From contig NZ_AP018549.1 of assembly GCF_003584685.1 (NCBI RefSeq), forward strand, positions 496,001 to 560,000: DNA of 64,000 bases, written 5' to 3'. The notes under the pieces were generated by a model that made no database searches, was not told the DNA's origin, and worked only from the letters and a program-made list of their open reading frames with translations. Position numbers and translations under genes: made by a program. The stretch is from Lactobacillus paragasseri. GTDB taxonomy: Bacteria > Bacillota > Bacilli > Lactobacillales > Lactobacillaceae. Shown here piece by piece: positions 1-7,967 of this stretch. Position 1 is the first letter of the stretch. The number at the start of each line of letters is the position of its first letter.

Positions 1-2
1 TT

Positions 3-71
3 CAAGCAACTTCAATTGTTTTAACTGAAGCTTTGAGACTTTTAGGCGTAAATGCACCTAAAGAAATGTAA
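3..71 (+). CDS. C-terminal end of an unidentified protein (partial)
   Basis: An open frame runs in from the left edge and stops at TAA 69-71, giving the last 22 residues of a protein (ending LLGVNAPKEM). The fragment is too short to assign a family. It lies about 110 bases before the aldolase gene on the same strand, with no clear terminator between, so whether they are cotranscribed cannot be judged from the window. Confidence 0.4.
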   Translation, partial: QATSIVLTEALRLLGVNAPKEM

Positions 72-182
72 TATTTATCAAAATAAAAATATTCACTGAA
101 TTTTTTTGAGCTAAAGTATGTTAATTTTTGCACTAATGGGTTAAACTAATGATGTGTTAAAAATTTAGGAGGTATTTTTTTA

Positions 183-1100
183 ATGGCTTATTTAGTAAAT
201 GGTAATGACATTTTCAAAGCTGCTCGTGAAAACCACTATGCTGTAGGTGCATACAACACTAACAACCTTGAATGGACTCGCGCACTTTTAAGAGGTGCTA
301 AGGAAACTAGAACTCCTTTATTGATTCAAGTTTCTACTGGTGCTGCTAAGTACATGGGTGGTTACAAGACTGTTAAGGATTTAGTTCTTAACGAAATGGA
401 CAACATGGATATCGATGTTCCAGTTATTTTGAACTTGGACCACGGTGACTATGAATCTGCTAAGGAATGTATCGCACTTGGTTACTCATCAGTTATGTTT
501 GATGGTCACAACTTACCAACTGACGAAAACTTAGCTAAGACTAAGGAAATCGTTAAGTTAGCTCACGAAAGAGGTATCTCTGTTGAAGCTGAAATCGGTA
601 AGATTGGTGAAAACCAAGGTGCCGATGGCGGTGAATTAGCATCTGTTGAAGACGCTAAGACTTTCGTTGCTGCTGGTGTTGACAAGCTTGCTTGTGGTAT
701 TGGTAACATCCACGGTGTTTACCCAGAAGGCTGGAAAGGCTTGAACTTCGATCGTTTGAAGGAAATCGCAGAAGCTGTACCAGGTGAACCACTTGTTCTT
801 CACGGTGGTTCTGGTATTCCTCAAGACCAAATTGAAAAGGCAATTAAATTAGGTATTGCTAAGATCAACATTAACACTGAATTCCAATTAGCATTCCAAG
901 CTGCAACTCGTAAGTACATCGAAGACAAGATGGACTTAGACAAGGGCAACAAGGGTTACGACCCACGTAAGCTTTTGAGAGCTGGTACTGACGCAATTAC
1001 TGATTCTATGAAGGAAATGATTTCATGGATGGGTACTGCACCAATCGACTCAAAGGAATCATCAGTTAAGTTTGACGAAGCTTCATTAAACGAAGAATAA
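183..1100 (+). CDS. fba: Class II fructose-bisphosphate aldolase
   Basis: Cytosolic zinc-dependent aldolase that splits fructose-1,6-bisphosphate into dihydroxyacetone phosphate and glyceraldehyde-3-phosphate in glycolysis. The 305-residue product has the class II signatures: NLDHGD with presumed catalytic Asp86 and zinc ligand His87, then NIHGVYP (His178) and LVLHGGSG (His207) as the other metal ligands. A strong AGGAGGT lies about 10 bases before the ATG, and a terminator follows directly, so it is probably monocistronic at its 3' end. Codon choice is strongly biased toward a few codons (AAC, GGT, AAG), as expected for a highly expressed gene. It could also accept tagatose-1,6-bisphosphate, but it is not the class I enzyme LacD. 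Confidence 0.95.
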   Translation: MAYLVNGNDIFKAARENHYAVGAYNTNNLEWTRALLRGAKETRTPLLIQVSTGAAKYMGGYKTVKDLVLNEMDNMDIDVPVILNLDHGDYESAKECIALGYSSVMFDGHNLPTDENLAKTKEIVKLAHERGISVEAEIGKIGENQGADGGELASVEDAKTFVAAGVDKLACGIGNIHGVYPEGWKGLNFDRLKEIAEAVPGEPLVLHGGSGIPQDQIEKAIKLGIAKININTEFQLAFQAATRKYIEDKMDLDKGNKGYDPRKLLRAGTDAITDSMKEMISWMGTAPIDSKESSVKFDEASLNEE

Positions 1101-1115
1101 TCAACTAATTCTATT

Positions 1116-1149
1116 AAAAAAGACCTCAGTTTTTCTGGGGTCTTTTTTG
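1116..1149 (+). terminator. Intrinsic terminator of fba
   Basis: AAAGACCTCAG and CTGGGGTCTTTTTT form a hairpin with one G-U pair around a T-rich loop, followed by a T run. It lies 15 bases after the aldolase stop. Confidence 0.9.
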
Positions 1150-1169
1150 TTTAGGTGAGATAAAAGATA

Positions 1170-1487
1170 ATGCGTGTCGAATTTTACGAAAAGGGTTGTA
1201 AAAGTTTCTTTAAAAAATATAATAAGCAAAAAGATACCATTGTAGAATTTGTTGAAGACACAATTGACAAAGAAGTGGCTAGCGGGATGACAAAGGTTAA
1301 ATTGGCGACCAGAAAAAGAATAAAGGGTAGAAATATTTATGAATTTCGTCTTAATGTTGGTACAATAGGTTCGATTCGAATTGCATTTTCAATTTTTGAT
1401 AAAAAAGCAATAGTTTACTTTATTAGTAAGAACATTCAAAAATCAGCGTTTAGTAAAGATTTTGAGAAAATAATTTCTAAGTTATAG
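1170..1487 (+). CDS. RelE/ParE-like protein, orphan toxin candidate
   Basis: A 105-residue basic protein. The central stretch (KRIKGRNIYEFRLN, residues about 50-63, then IRIAF and a C-terminal strand and helix) resembles the RelE/ParE/HigB toxin fold, whose members cleave mRNA on the ribosome or poison gyrase. That is a fold-level resemblance, and catalytic residues cannot be assigned with confidence. AGGTGAG about 10 bases before ATG serves as ribosome binding site. No antitoxin-like DNA-binding gene lies on either side (aldolase upstream, broken acetyltransferase downstream), so if it is a toxin it is an orphan or its partner is remote. It may be a domesticated remnant. Confidence 0.6.
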   Translation: MRVEFYEKGCKSFFKKYNKQKDTIVEFVEDTIDKEVASGMTKVKLATRKRIKGRNIYEFRLNVGTIGSIRIAFSIFDKKAIVYFISKNIQKSAFSKDFEKIISKL

Positions 1488-1536
1488 TAAAATACTTTTA
1501 ACGCAATACATATTTAAAAAGTAAGAATTTGTTACT

Positions 1537-1946
1537 ATGAAAATTTTGAAAATTAAAGATCTAGATCAAGAAATAGAAAATAAATTATTAGTAATTTGGG
1601 AAAGTAGCGTCAGAGCTACGCACAATTTTTTATCAGATCCAGAAATCAACAATATTAAGAAATATGTTCCTCAGGCTCTAAAAGGAGTAGCGCACTTAGT
1701 AATTGCATACAATGATGCAAATGAATCTGTTGCCTTTATGGGAATCAATGATCAAAAGTTAGAAAGGCTTTTTGTTGCTGCTAATCTTACGGCATCAATA
1801 ATTTAGATATTAATGAGCTTGCCGTTAATGAGCAAAATCCAGGAGCTCGTGGTTTTTATGAACATATGGGATTTAAAGCAGTAGAAAGATCTGAGTTTGA
1901 TGATCAGGGTAATCCTTACCCAATTTTAATTATGAAAAGAATTTAG
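1537..1946 (+). pseudogene. Broken GNAT-family N-acetyltransferase
   Basis: The first 89 codons (to TAG 1804-1806) encode a GNAT N-terminus ending in the beta-4 strand region (KLERLFVAAN). The C-terminal half resumes in another frame at about 1786 (GINNLDINELAVNEQN, then GFYEHMGFKAVERSEF) and ends at TAG 1944-1946. In related enzymes the acetyl-CoA pyrophosphate loop (R/Q-x-x-G-x-G/A) and its helix sit between these parts. That segment is missing and the frame is shifted, so a deletion removed the cofactor site. It probably acted on a small molecule or protein amine before inactivation. Little other decay is visible, which suggests a recent event. Confidence 0.8.
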
Positions 1947-1960
1947 AAAGAAGGATTTAG

Positions 1961-2293
1961 ATGTCTTTAACAGTTAACCTTTATTACACTGGAAAAAATG
2001 GAAGTGCCCGCAAGTTTGCTGAAGAAATGGAAAGTAGCGGTGTGGCTGATCGTATTAGACAAGAGCCAGGCAATGAAAAATACGATTATTTCATTCCTAT
2101 GAATGACCCAGAAACGATACTTTTGATTGATAGCTGGAAGAACCAAAAATCTTTAGATGCTCATCATGCTTCGCCAATGATGAAAGAATTAGCAGATTTA
2201 CGTGAAAAGTATGATCTACATATGCGTGTTGAACGTTATATTTCTGATGAGAATGGGATGCCAGATACGGATCAAAAGTTTATTAGAAAATAG
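1961..2293 (+). CDS. Antibiotic biosynthesis monooxygenase (ABM)-domain protein
   Basis: A 110-residue protein with the single dimeric ferredoxin-like ABM fold: an N-terminal strand (SLTVNLYYTG), a helix with KFAEEME, a central YDYFIPMNDPETILLIDSW strand pair, then DAHHASPMMKEL and a final strand VERYI. Family members (YgiN/YdhR type) act as cofactor-free quinol monooxygenases or have unknown substrates. No substrate can be inferred here. AAGGA lies about 9 bases before the ATG, which falls 14 bases after the broken acetyltransferase, so the two were probably one transcript. A terminator follows directly. Confidence 0.8.
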   Translation: MSLTVNLYYTGKNGSARKFAEEMESSGVADRIRQEPGNEKYDYFIPMNDPETILLIDSWKNQKSLDAHHASPMMKELADLREKYDLHMRVERYISDENGMPDTDQKFIRK

Positions 2294-2298
2294 TAACA

Positions 2299-2334
2299 GA
2301 AAAACTCGTTGATCTATCAATCAACGAGTTTTTG
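2299..2334 (+). terminator. Intrinsic terminator after the ABM gene
   Basis: Perfect hairpin AAAAACTCGTTGAT / ATCAACGAGTTTTT with a short loop and T run, 6 bases after the stop codon. It is symmetrical and may also end leftward transcripts. Confidence 0.9.
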
Positions 2335-2380
2335 CGTTCAATACTAAAAATAGAGGAAAATGAAGAATAGAATTATAGAT

Positions 2381-2488
2381 TTATTTCCGACGAACCTTTA
2401 CAGGAACTGGAACTGGTTTATTTACAATAGCGGCATTTGCAGCAAGTACTGCCATAGCGCTAACTCCTAGAATTAATAATAATTTCAT
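2381..2488 (-). CDS. Small membrane or secreted peptide (35 aa)
   Basis: On the minus strand an ATG (2488-2486) is preceded at about 8 bases by AAAGGA and opens a 35-codon frame ending at TAA 2383-2381. The peptide has a Lys at position 2, a hydrophobic stretch of about 20 residues (LLLILGVSAMAVLAANAAIV), then a Pro-Val repeat (PVPVPVK) and a basic end (VRRK). This is the pattern of a single-span membrane peptide or a short exported peptide. I do not recognise a family. It sits alone between two plus-strand units. The frame is supported only by the ribosome binding site and composition. Confidence 0.5.
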   Translation of the reverse strand: MKLLLILGVSAMAVLAANAAIVNKPVPVPVKVRRK

Positions 2489-2730
2489 TAAACCATTCCT
2501 TTCTTTATTTGATTGATATCCATCTTAAAGTGAAGTTGTGAATTTTTTGTGACTTATATTTAAGAGAAAATCTAAAAAACTATAAATAATTTTATTCCCT
2601 TTATAAATACGAACAATTTTGCAATATTAAGTAAAAATAATTAATAAATAAGTGTAAAAAGACTAAAAAAATCTCTTTATTTATGTTAAAATTTCATCAT
2701 TGACGATTTTAAGTAAAGAGGAATTACAGA

Positions 2731-3267
2731 ATGAATAACGATATCGAACGTATATTGTATACTCAAAGCGACTTAGATAGTCGTATGGATGAAATGGCTG
2801 CGGAATTAAATGTGAAGTATAAGGACGAAGAGCCGATTGTCGTGCCCGTCTTAAATGGAGCCATGATTTTTGCTAGTGACATGATTAAGCGATTGAATTT
2901 TAAGTTGACTATTGATCCGATTAAGGCCTCTAGTTATGCTGGTACGCAATCAACTGGAGAAGTAAAGATTACGCAAGATATTAAGTCAGATGTAAAAGAT
3001 CGTCCAGTAATTTTTATGGAAGATATTATTGATACTGGTCGGACTTTACAAGCACTCAGTGAAGTCATGAAAGGTCGTGGAGCTAAGAGCGTTGAAGTTG
3101 TTGCAATGCTTGATAAGCCAGAAACACGTGTAGTAGATTTTCATGCTGATTATTACGGTTTTAAGGCACCAGACGAGTTTTTAGTTGGCTATGGCTTAGA
3201 TTATAATGGGTTGTACAGAAACCTTCCTTATGTGGGAATTTTAAAGCATGAGGTTTATGCTAAATAA
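2731..3267 (+). CDS. hpt: Hypoxanthine phosphoribosyltransferase family protein
   Basis: Cytosolic purine salvage enzyme: transfers 5-phosphoribose from PRPP to hypoxanthine and/or guanine to give IMP or GMP. The 178-residue product has the PRPP-binding loop VIFMEDIIDTGRTL (residues about 93-106) with the acidic pair followed by the Thr-Gly phosphate clamp, plus an upstream VPVLNGAMIF segment forming the pyrophosphate loop. AAAGAGG precedes the ATG by about 8 bases. A second phosphoribosyltransferase acting on another purine base cannot be excluded. The next gene, a glutamine amidotransferase, starts 13 bases after its stop, so the two are likely cotranscribed. Confidence 0.88.
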   Translation: MNNDIERILYTQSDLDSRMDEMAAELNVKYKDEEPIVVPVLNGAMIFASDMIKRLNFKLTIDPIKASSYAGTQSTGEVKITQDIKSDVKDRPVIFMEDIIDTGRTLQALSEVMKGRGAKSVEVVAMLDKPETRVVDFHADYYGFKAPDEFLVGYGLDYNGLYRNLPYVGILKHEVYAK

Positions 3268-3280
3268 GGGGGGATAAGTA

Positions 3281-3949
3281 ATGCGTGTAAATGTTTTACA
3301 ACATACTCCAAATGAAGGACCTGGTTCAATTAAAACTTGGGCTGATCAACATCACTATGATTTCTATGTTTATCATCCTGAAACTTTTGGTAAACTGCCA
3401 ACTGTGGAAGAAACAGATTTATTAATAATTCTTGGCGGACCAATGAGCCCTAATGATGATTTAATTTGGATTAAGCAAGAGAGAAAATTAATTAAAGCAA
3501 TGCTTGATGCGCATAAACCAATGTTTGGTGCATGTCTTGGTGGACAACAAATTGCAAAAACTGTGGGCGCTAAGATTTTAGATGCTCCCCATAAAGAAGT
3601 TGGATGGGCACCGGTTTACTTGAAGGATCAGACAATTCCTAACTTACCGGAAAAATTAACAGCTCTTCATTGGCACCAGCAAATGTTTGAAATTCCAGAA
3701 GGAGCTAAGTTATTGTTCTCAAGTGATTTAGTAAAGAATCAAGGCTTTTTACTTGGTGATAATGTGATTGGTTTACAATTTCATTTTGAACCAGAAGAAG
3801 ATAATGTGAGAGAAATTGCAATTAATGATGTTGATTATCCGTTAGAGAATAATGATTTACATCAAACTGGTGAAGAAATTATTGCTCATGGGGTACCGAA
3901 AGAAAACCAGAAAGTAATGTTTAAATTACTTGATTTCATTACTAAATAA
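3281..3949 (+). CDS. Type 1 glutamine amidotransferase, GMP-synthase-like
   Basis: A 222-residue stand-alone class I glutamine amidotransferase domain. The nucleophile elbow is FGACLGGQQIA with Cys85, and the His-Glu pair is in LQFHFEPE (His168, Glu170). An oxyanion-forming LGGPMSP lies near residue 51. Family members hydrolyse glutamine and pass ammonia to a partner, but stand-alone members often hydrolyse gamma-glutamyl compounds. It directly follows hpt with GGGGGATAAGT before its ATG, suggesting a purine or nitrogen link, but no synthetase partner is nearby and the substrate is unknown. Confidence 0.85.
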   Translation: MRVNVLQHTPNEGPGSIKTWADQHHYDFYVYHPETFGKLPTVEETDLLIILGGPMSPNDDLIWIKQERKLIKAMLDAHKPMFGACLGGQQIAKTVGAKILDAPHKEVGWAPVYLKDQTIPNLPEKLTALHWHQQMFEIPEGAKLLFSSDLVKNQGFLLGDNVIGLQFHFEPEEDNVREIAINDVDYPLENNDLHQTGEEIIAHGVPKENQKVMFKLLDFITK

Positions 3950-4024
3950 AAAGTGTAAATTCTATGCTACTAATAAAAAGTAAGCTAATATAAAGCTGTA
4001 AGTTTTTCGAGGAGGAAAATGATT

Positions 4025-4657
4025 ATGGCGAAGATTTTTATTTTTGGTGGTTCTGGAAGAGTTGCTACAGACTTAATTAAAAACTTAGTAGCAGATGGCA
4101 ATACTATAACAGCAGCTGCACGCCATCCAGAAAATATTATTAAACTTGATGGTGTTACGGCAGAAAAATTAGATTTACATGCTGATGTTGATGATATTGC
4201 CAAGCAAGTAAAAGGTTTTGACGCAATTTACTTTACTGCTGGTTCACGTGGTAAAGATCTTATTCAGACAGATGCCATGGGTGCAATTAAGACAATGATG
4301 GCTGCTGAAAAGGCAGGCGTTAAGCGCTACATTATGCTTAGTTCGATGCTTAGTTTAGATATTAATTCATGGAAGAAGATTCCAAGCTTAGAGGATTATT
4401 TAGCAGCTAAGTTCTTTGCAGATACTTATTTGATGGATTCTACAAATTTGGAATATACTATTTTACAACCAGGCAGTCTTATTGAAGAAACTGGAACAGG
4501 TAAAATTCAACTTAATGTTGAAGCGACAGATTCGAATCCAATCCCTGATGTTGCCAAAACATTAGCAGCAATTCTGAAATATCCGAATACAATAGGCAAG
4601 GTTATTCCAATGAGTAGTGGTAAGACACCAATTGATGATGCTTTGAAAGAAATCTAA
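4025..4657 (+). CDS. NAD(P)-binding SDR-family oxidoreductase
   Basis: An atypical short-chain dehydrogenase/NmrA-type protein of 210 residues with the N-terminal dinucleotide motif IFGGSGRVATDLI. A lone Tyr (KRYIMLSS region) replaces the classical YxxxK pair, as in SDR_a5 proteins related to flavin reductases and YwnB-like proteins. The ATG at 4025 is chosen over 4019 because GAGGAGG at 4009-4015 leaves only 3 bases to the first ATG but 9 to this one. It is followed by its own terminator. The substrate is not predictable; roles in quinone reduction or redox sensing are possible. Confidence 0.82.
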   Translation: MAKIFIFGGSGRVATDLIKNLVADGNTITAAARHPENIIKLDGVTAEKLDLHADVDDIAKQVKGFDAIYFTAGSRGKDLIQTDAMGAIKTMMAAEKAGVKRYIMLSSMLSLDINSWKKIPSLEDYLAAKFFADTYLMDSTNLEYTILQPGSLIEETGTGKIQLNVEATDSNPIPDVAKTLAAILKYPNTIGKVIPMSSGKTPIDDALKEI

Positions 4658-4663
4658 TAAAGA

Positions 4664-4693
4664 GAAAAAAGACTCCATTATGGGAGTCTTTTT
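4664..4693 (+). terminator. Intrinsic terminator between convergent genes
   Basis: AAAAAAGACTCC and GGGAGTCTTTTT form a hairpin with ATTAT as loop and a T run. It lies between the SDR gene and the leftward GAF gene and can serve both. Confidence 0.88.
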
Positions 4694-4715
4694 GTGTGTT
4701 AAGGAAATATGCTAT

Positions 4716-5174
4716 TTAAAATTTAAAGACATTAGAAATTGCTTCCAAATATTTTTGATCTAACTCATCAAAATTAGCAATTTTAGTTGAATCAAAGTCA
4801 AACACACCCCATAATTCACCATTTTTCTTAAAAATAGGAATAACAATTTCAGAATTTGAATCACTATCACAAGCAATATGTCCTGCAAACTCATGTACAT
4901 TTTTTACAATTTGAGTTTGCCTTTCTTTTGCAGTTGTTCCGCAAACTCCTTTACCAACAGCAATATGAACGCATGCTGGTTTTCCCTGAAATGGACCAAG
5001 GATTAATTCATTATTTTCATAGCGATAAACACCAGCGAAGTTAACATTATCAAGTGAATTAAATAAGAGTGCAGAAATATTTGCAGTGTTAGCAATCCAA
5101 TCACTTTCTCCGTCTACTAGAGCTTCAGCTTGTTTTACTAATAGTTGGTAATTGCTTTCTGTTGTTGCTGACAT
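4716..5174 (-). CDS. msrC: GAF-domain free methionine-R-sulfoxide reductase
   Basis: Reduces free L-methionine-R-sulfoxide in the cytosol, using thioredoxin-recycled cysteines. The 152-residue protein is a single GAF domain with family landmarks: W26, GPFQGKPAC (Cys68), GVCGTTA (Cys78) and HIACDSDSNSEIVIP (Cys102, Asp103, Glu109). Cys68, Cys78 and Cys102 match the resolving and catalytic cysteines of fRMsr enzymes. The length fits the family (about 150-165). It is transcribed alone, divergent from the helveticin-like gene. Function is inferred from the intact Cys pattern. Confidence 0.9.
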   Translation of the reverse strand: MSATTESNYQLLVKQAEALVDGESDWIANTANISALLFNSLDNVNFAGVYRYENNELILGPFQGKPACVHIAVGKGVCGTTAKERQTQIVKNVHEFAGHIACDSDSNSEIVIPIFKKNGELWGVFDFDSTKIANFDELDQKYLEAISNVFKF

Positions 5175-5359
5175 AAGTGGTACCTCAATTTTTAGTAAAT
5201 TTATTTAATTTTAACACTTATAAAACATTTAATAGAGAAAATTATATTTTTAATTTAAACATTTGTCTTTCTTCACATCCTAATCAGATTTATGTTAGCA
5301 GTTTACTTTATTTGTTGTCTGGATTCAAATCGCTCATAATAAAATTGAGAGAAGGGTAA

Positions 5360-6379
5360 ATGAAGAAAGGATTTGTCCAAATTATGATTGGAAAAGAAAC
5401 TCAGCTATGTTTGGTAAATAAATTAGAAAATATACATCACGTTGTTGTTCAGGCTTCAGCAATCGATGGAAATAACGTTTTTGCTTTACAGCTCCTTCAT
5501 AAACAGAGCGATGTTATTGTTTATCAAACTCCAAATGATAGTGAAACTGTGACTTTTAATGAGGATCGTCCAATTTTATACTTGAAAGGACCAAATTCAG
5601 CCGGTACAGCAGGTGGACATACTCAAACTTGGGTACAAAGCGGAGAAAACAATAAGTGGTTTGTAGGTACTAAGCCTAAGCGGCATGGCAATACTTATTG
5701 GACTACTCAAATTGCGCGCGTAGCAGTTTCTGGATATCAAACTCAAACTTTTACCAATAATACTGAATTACCACGACTTTCTTATCTTAACCGAGCAGGC
5801 TCAGGTTATGGTGATGGAAGTGTGGCTTATCCCGGAAAGGATTTAGTTAGGGTAGAAGCAGCTGTTTCACCGAATAGACAATATTTTTTGATTGCAAGTA
5901 TTGACATCAACCATACAGGGCATTTTGCTGTCTATAATCTTGATGAAGTTAATAAAAAACTAGATGAAGCAGAAGAAAAGGCTGAAGATGTCAATATTCA
6001 AAACCTGAATTGTCTAGGCGCGTTTAATGTCCCGCATTTTAATGATCAAAAGATTATTTCAATTCAAGGCTACGGAATTGATGATAATAAGAATATTTAC
6101 ATTTCTAGTCAGCCTAGCCCGCATACAACTTTTTTAGGATTTCCAAAACAAGGCAAACCACGTGAAATTGTTAAAATTCCCTGGGGAATATCCGATCCAA
6201 GTAAATGGTCAGTGGTAAATTTAGACAACAGTTTAAAATTAGATGCACTAAACTTTTGTACTGAATTTGAAGGAATACAAGTAACAAGTGATTGTCTTTA
6301 CTTAACCGTTGCCTATCACCAACGAAACAGTGATTTGACTACTTTGATGAATCGAATATATCAGGTTGAAAAATTTTAG
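5360..6379 (+). CDS. Helveticin J-family class III bacteriocin-like protein
   Basis: A 339-residue protein with the features of the helveticin J family of lactobacilli: LYLKGPNSAGTAGGHTQTW near residue 75, the WFVGTKPKRHGNTYWTTQIARV stretch, the RAGSGYGDGS segment and the late NIYISSQPSP motif. There is no cleavable signal peptide, as for helveticin J, whose route out of the cell is unclear. A GAAGG sequence precedes the ATG. No immunity or export genes adjoin it; a terminator and then a DNA repair gene follow. Antibacterial activity is inferred from the family and many homologues are untested. Confidence 0.85.
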   Translation: MKKGFVQIMIGKETQLCLVNKLENIHHVVVQASAIDGNNVFALQLLHKQSDVIVYQTPNDSETVTFNEDRPILYLKGPNSAGTAGGHTQTWVQSGENNKWFVGTKPKRHGNTYWTTQIARVAVSGYQTQTFTNNTELPRLSYLNRAGSGYGDGSVAYPGKDLVRVEAAVSPNRQYFLIASIDINHTGHFAVYNLDEVNKKLDEAEEKAEDVNIQNLNCLGAFNVPHFNDQKIISIQGYGIDDNKNIYISSQPSPHTTFLGFPKQGKPREIVKIPWGISDPSKWSVVNLDNSLKLDALNFCTEFEGIQVTSDCLYLTVAYHQRNSDLTTLMNRIYQVEKF

Positions 6380-6380
6380 A

Positions 6381-6412
6381 AAATGGACAGACTATTGAGT
6401 CTGTCTATTTTG
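6381..6412 (+). terminator. Intrinsic terminator of the helveticin-like gene
   Basis: AATGGACAGACT and AGTCTGTCTATTTT pair around ATTG with one G-U pair, followed by T residues, starting 2 bases after the stop codon. A TATAAT sits at 6414-6419 just beyond, possibly the -10 of the following tag operon. Confidence 0.85.
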
Positions 6413-6441
6413 TTATAATTGATAAAAATGAGGTGTAAAAA

Positions 6442-7008
6442 TTGAAACTAAGTCGTTGTAGTTGGGGAAACAGTAAAAATTCTCTGTATCAAAAGTATCA
6501 TGATCAAGAATGGGGAAAGCTTAATTTAGATTCAACTTATTTATATGAAATGCTAGTTTTAGAAAGTTTTCAGTCAGGATTATCATGGGAGACAATTTTA
6601 AATAAACGAAGAAATTTTAGAAAAGCCTTTGCAAATTTTGATTATCATAAAGTGGCTGAATTCAATCAGGATGATTTTGAACGATTGATGCAAGATAAAG
6701 GAATTGTACGCAATCGTTTAAAGATAAATGCAGCAATTAATAATGCAAAAATATTGGTTAAACTAGAAAAAGAAAATCGGACTTTTGAAAATTTTCTAAC
6801 TGAATTTATTCCTAAGCCAATAATGCATCATCCACAAAAGATGGAAGATATTCCTGCTTCGGATGGTTTATCTACGCAAATTTCAAAAGAAATGAAAAAA
6901 CTTGGCTTTAAATTTGTAGGACCAGTAACTGTGTACTCTTTCTTACAAGCGGTTGGATTAATTAATGATCACTTAGAAAATTGTAGTTTTAAGAATGGAG
7001 GACGTTGA
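6442..7008 (+). CDS. tag: DNA-3-methyladenine glycosylase I
   Basis: Base-excision repair enzyme that removes 3-methyladenine from alkylated DNA. All four zinc-snap ligands are present: Cys6 (SRCSWG), His20 (QKYHDQEWG), His177 and Cys181 (NDHLENC), with the family spacing. The catalytic-region Glu lies in LVLESFQSGLSWETIL. The start is TTG with GAGGTG 7 bases upstream; no ATG fits the conserved N-terminus. Its TGA stop overlaps the ATG of the next gene (TGATG), indicating translational coupling. Length (188) is normal. Confidence 0.93.
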   Translation: MKLSRCSWGNSKNSLYQKYHDQEWGKLNLDSTYLYEMLVLESFQSGLSWETILNKRRNFRKAFANFDYHKVAEFNQDDFERLMQDKGIVRNRLKINAAINNAKILVKLEKENRTFENFLTEFIPKPIMHHPQKMEDIPASDGLSTQISKEMKKLGFKFVGPVTVYSFLQAVGLINDHLENCSFKNGGR

Positions 7009-7946
7009 TGTCTTTATTACTGCCGACAAAACAAGTAGTAATCATGTTCATTTTGATGATTGTCGGCTGGATTTGTTATCAAGTTAAGTTTCTACATGAA
7101 CAAACGGTTAAGGATCTAAGTAAGGTCCTTTTATATGTAGTATCTCCTTGTTTGATTATTAACTCATTTCGACAGTCCTTTTCGGCTGCTAGATTATTAC
7201 AATTTGGGCTAGTGTTTTTACTAGTAATTGCTTTATTTATATTTAAAATTATTACTAGTGAGTTTATTTTTGGTAAAAATTTAGTCAAAGATCGTCAGAA
7301 AAGAACAGTATTGCGATATGCAGGCACCTATACCAATGCAGGCTTCATGGGAGTTCCATTAGTACAGGCAATTCTAGGAACTAAAGGAGTCTTTTTTGCA
7401 GTTCCTTATTTAATTGCTTATAACATTTTCATGTGGACACATGGAATTAGAATGTTCACACAGAAAAAACAGTCATTTAGAGAAAGTTTTCGGCAAGCCG
7501 TGATTAACCCTAATATTATTGCGGCGGTTATTGGGATGATTTTATTTATAACGCAAGTTAAATTACCTGATGTAGTTTCAGATCCAATGAATTATATTGC
7601 TAATTTAAATACTCCCTTAAGTATGATCGTAATCGGTACAAATCTTGGTTCCATTAATTTAAAAGCAGATTGGCAAGATAAGCTAGCTTGGAGCGGAGTG
7701 TTTGTTAGAAACCTATTTTTTCCAATAGTCATTTTAGGGATCTTATATGCCTTACCATTACCGGCAATTGCCAAAATGACTACGTTAATTATGGCTACTT
7801 GTCCAGTTGCAGGTGTTGTAGTTCTCTTTAGTTTACTTAGTAATTTTGATGTGAAATTTCCAACGAAATTAATGTGTTTATCGACTTTAGGAGCGATTAT
7901 TACTATTCCTTTAGTGATTTGTTTAGCTACGTTGATAGGCTTATAA
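7008..7946 (+). CDS. AEC-family transporter (auxin efflux carrier/malate permease type)
   Basis: An integral membrane protein of 312 residues with about ten hydrophobic spans in the 5+5 arrangement of AEC carriers. The conserved YTNAGFMGVPL segment (residues about 108-118) marks the first half, and SPCLIINSF lies near the N-terminus. Lactobacillus members are often annotated as malate permeases, but the substrate is unknown here. ATG 7008 is preferred to TTG 7005 because GGAGG ends at 7002 and because of the TGATG overlap with tag. It forms the middle of a tag-permease-protease operon. Confidence 0.85.
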   Translation: MSLLLPTKQVVIMFILMIVGWICYQVKFLHEQTVKDLSKVLLYVVSPCLIINSFRQSFSAARLLQFGLVFLLVIALFIFKIITSEFIFGKNLVKDRQKRTVLRYAGTYTNAGFMGVPLVQAILGTKGVFFAVPYLIAYNIFMWTHGIRMFTQKKQSFRESFRQAVINPNIIAAVIGMILFITQVKLPDVVSDPMNYIANLNTPLSMIVIGTNLGSINLKADWQDKLAWSGVFVRNLFFPIVILGILYALPLPAIAKMTTLIMATCPVAGVVVLFSLLSNFDVKFPTKLMCLSTLGAIITIPLVICLATLIGL

Positions 7947-7967
7947 GCTAAAGGGTGAGGAAAGATA

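Noticed and set aside
183-1100. The aldolase as tagatose-bisphosphate aldolase LacD
   Set aside because: It has class II zinc-site motifs (DHG, HGGSG), whereas LacD is a class I Schiff-base enzyme.
5177-5359. A 60-codon plus-strand frame upstream of the helveticin-like gene
   Set aside because: No ribosome binding site, composition like random AT-rich DNA, and it fills the promoter region of two divergent genes.
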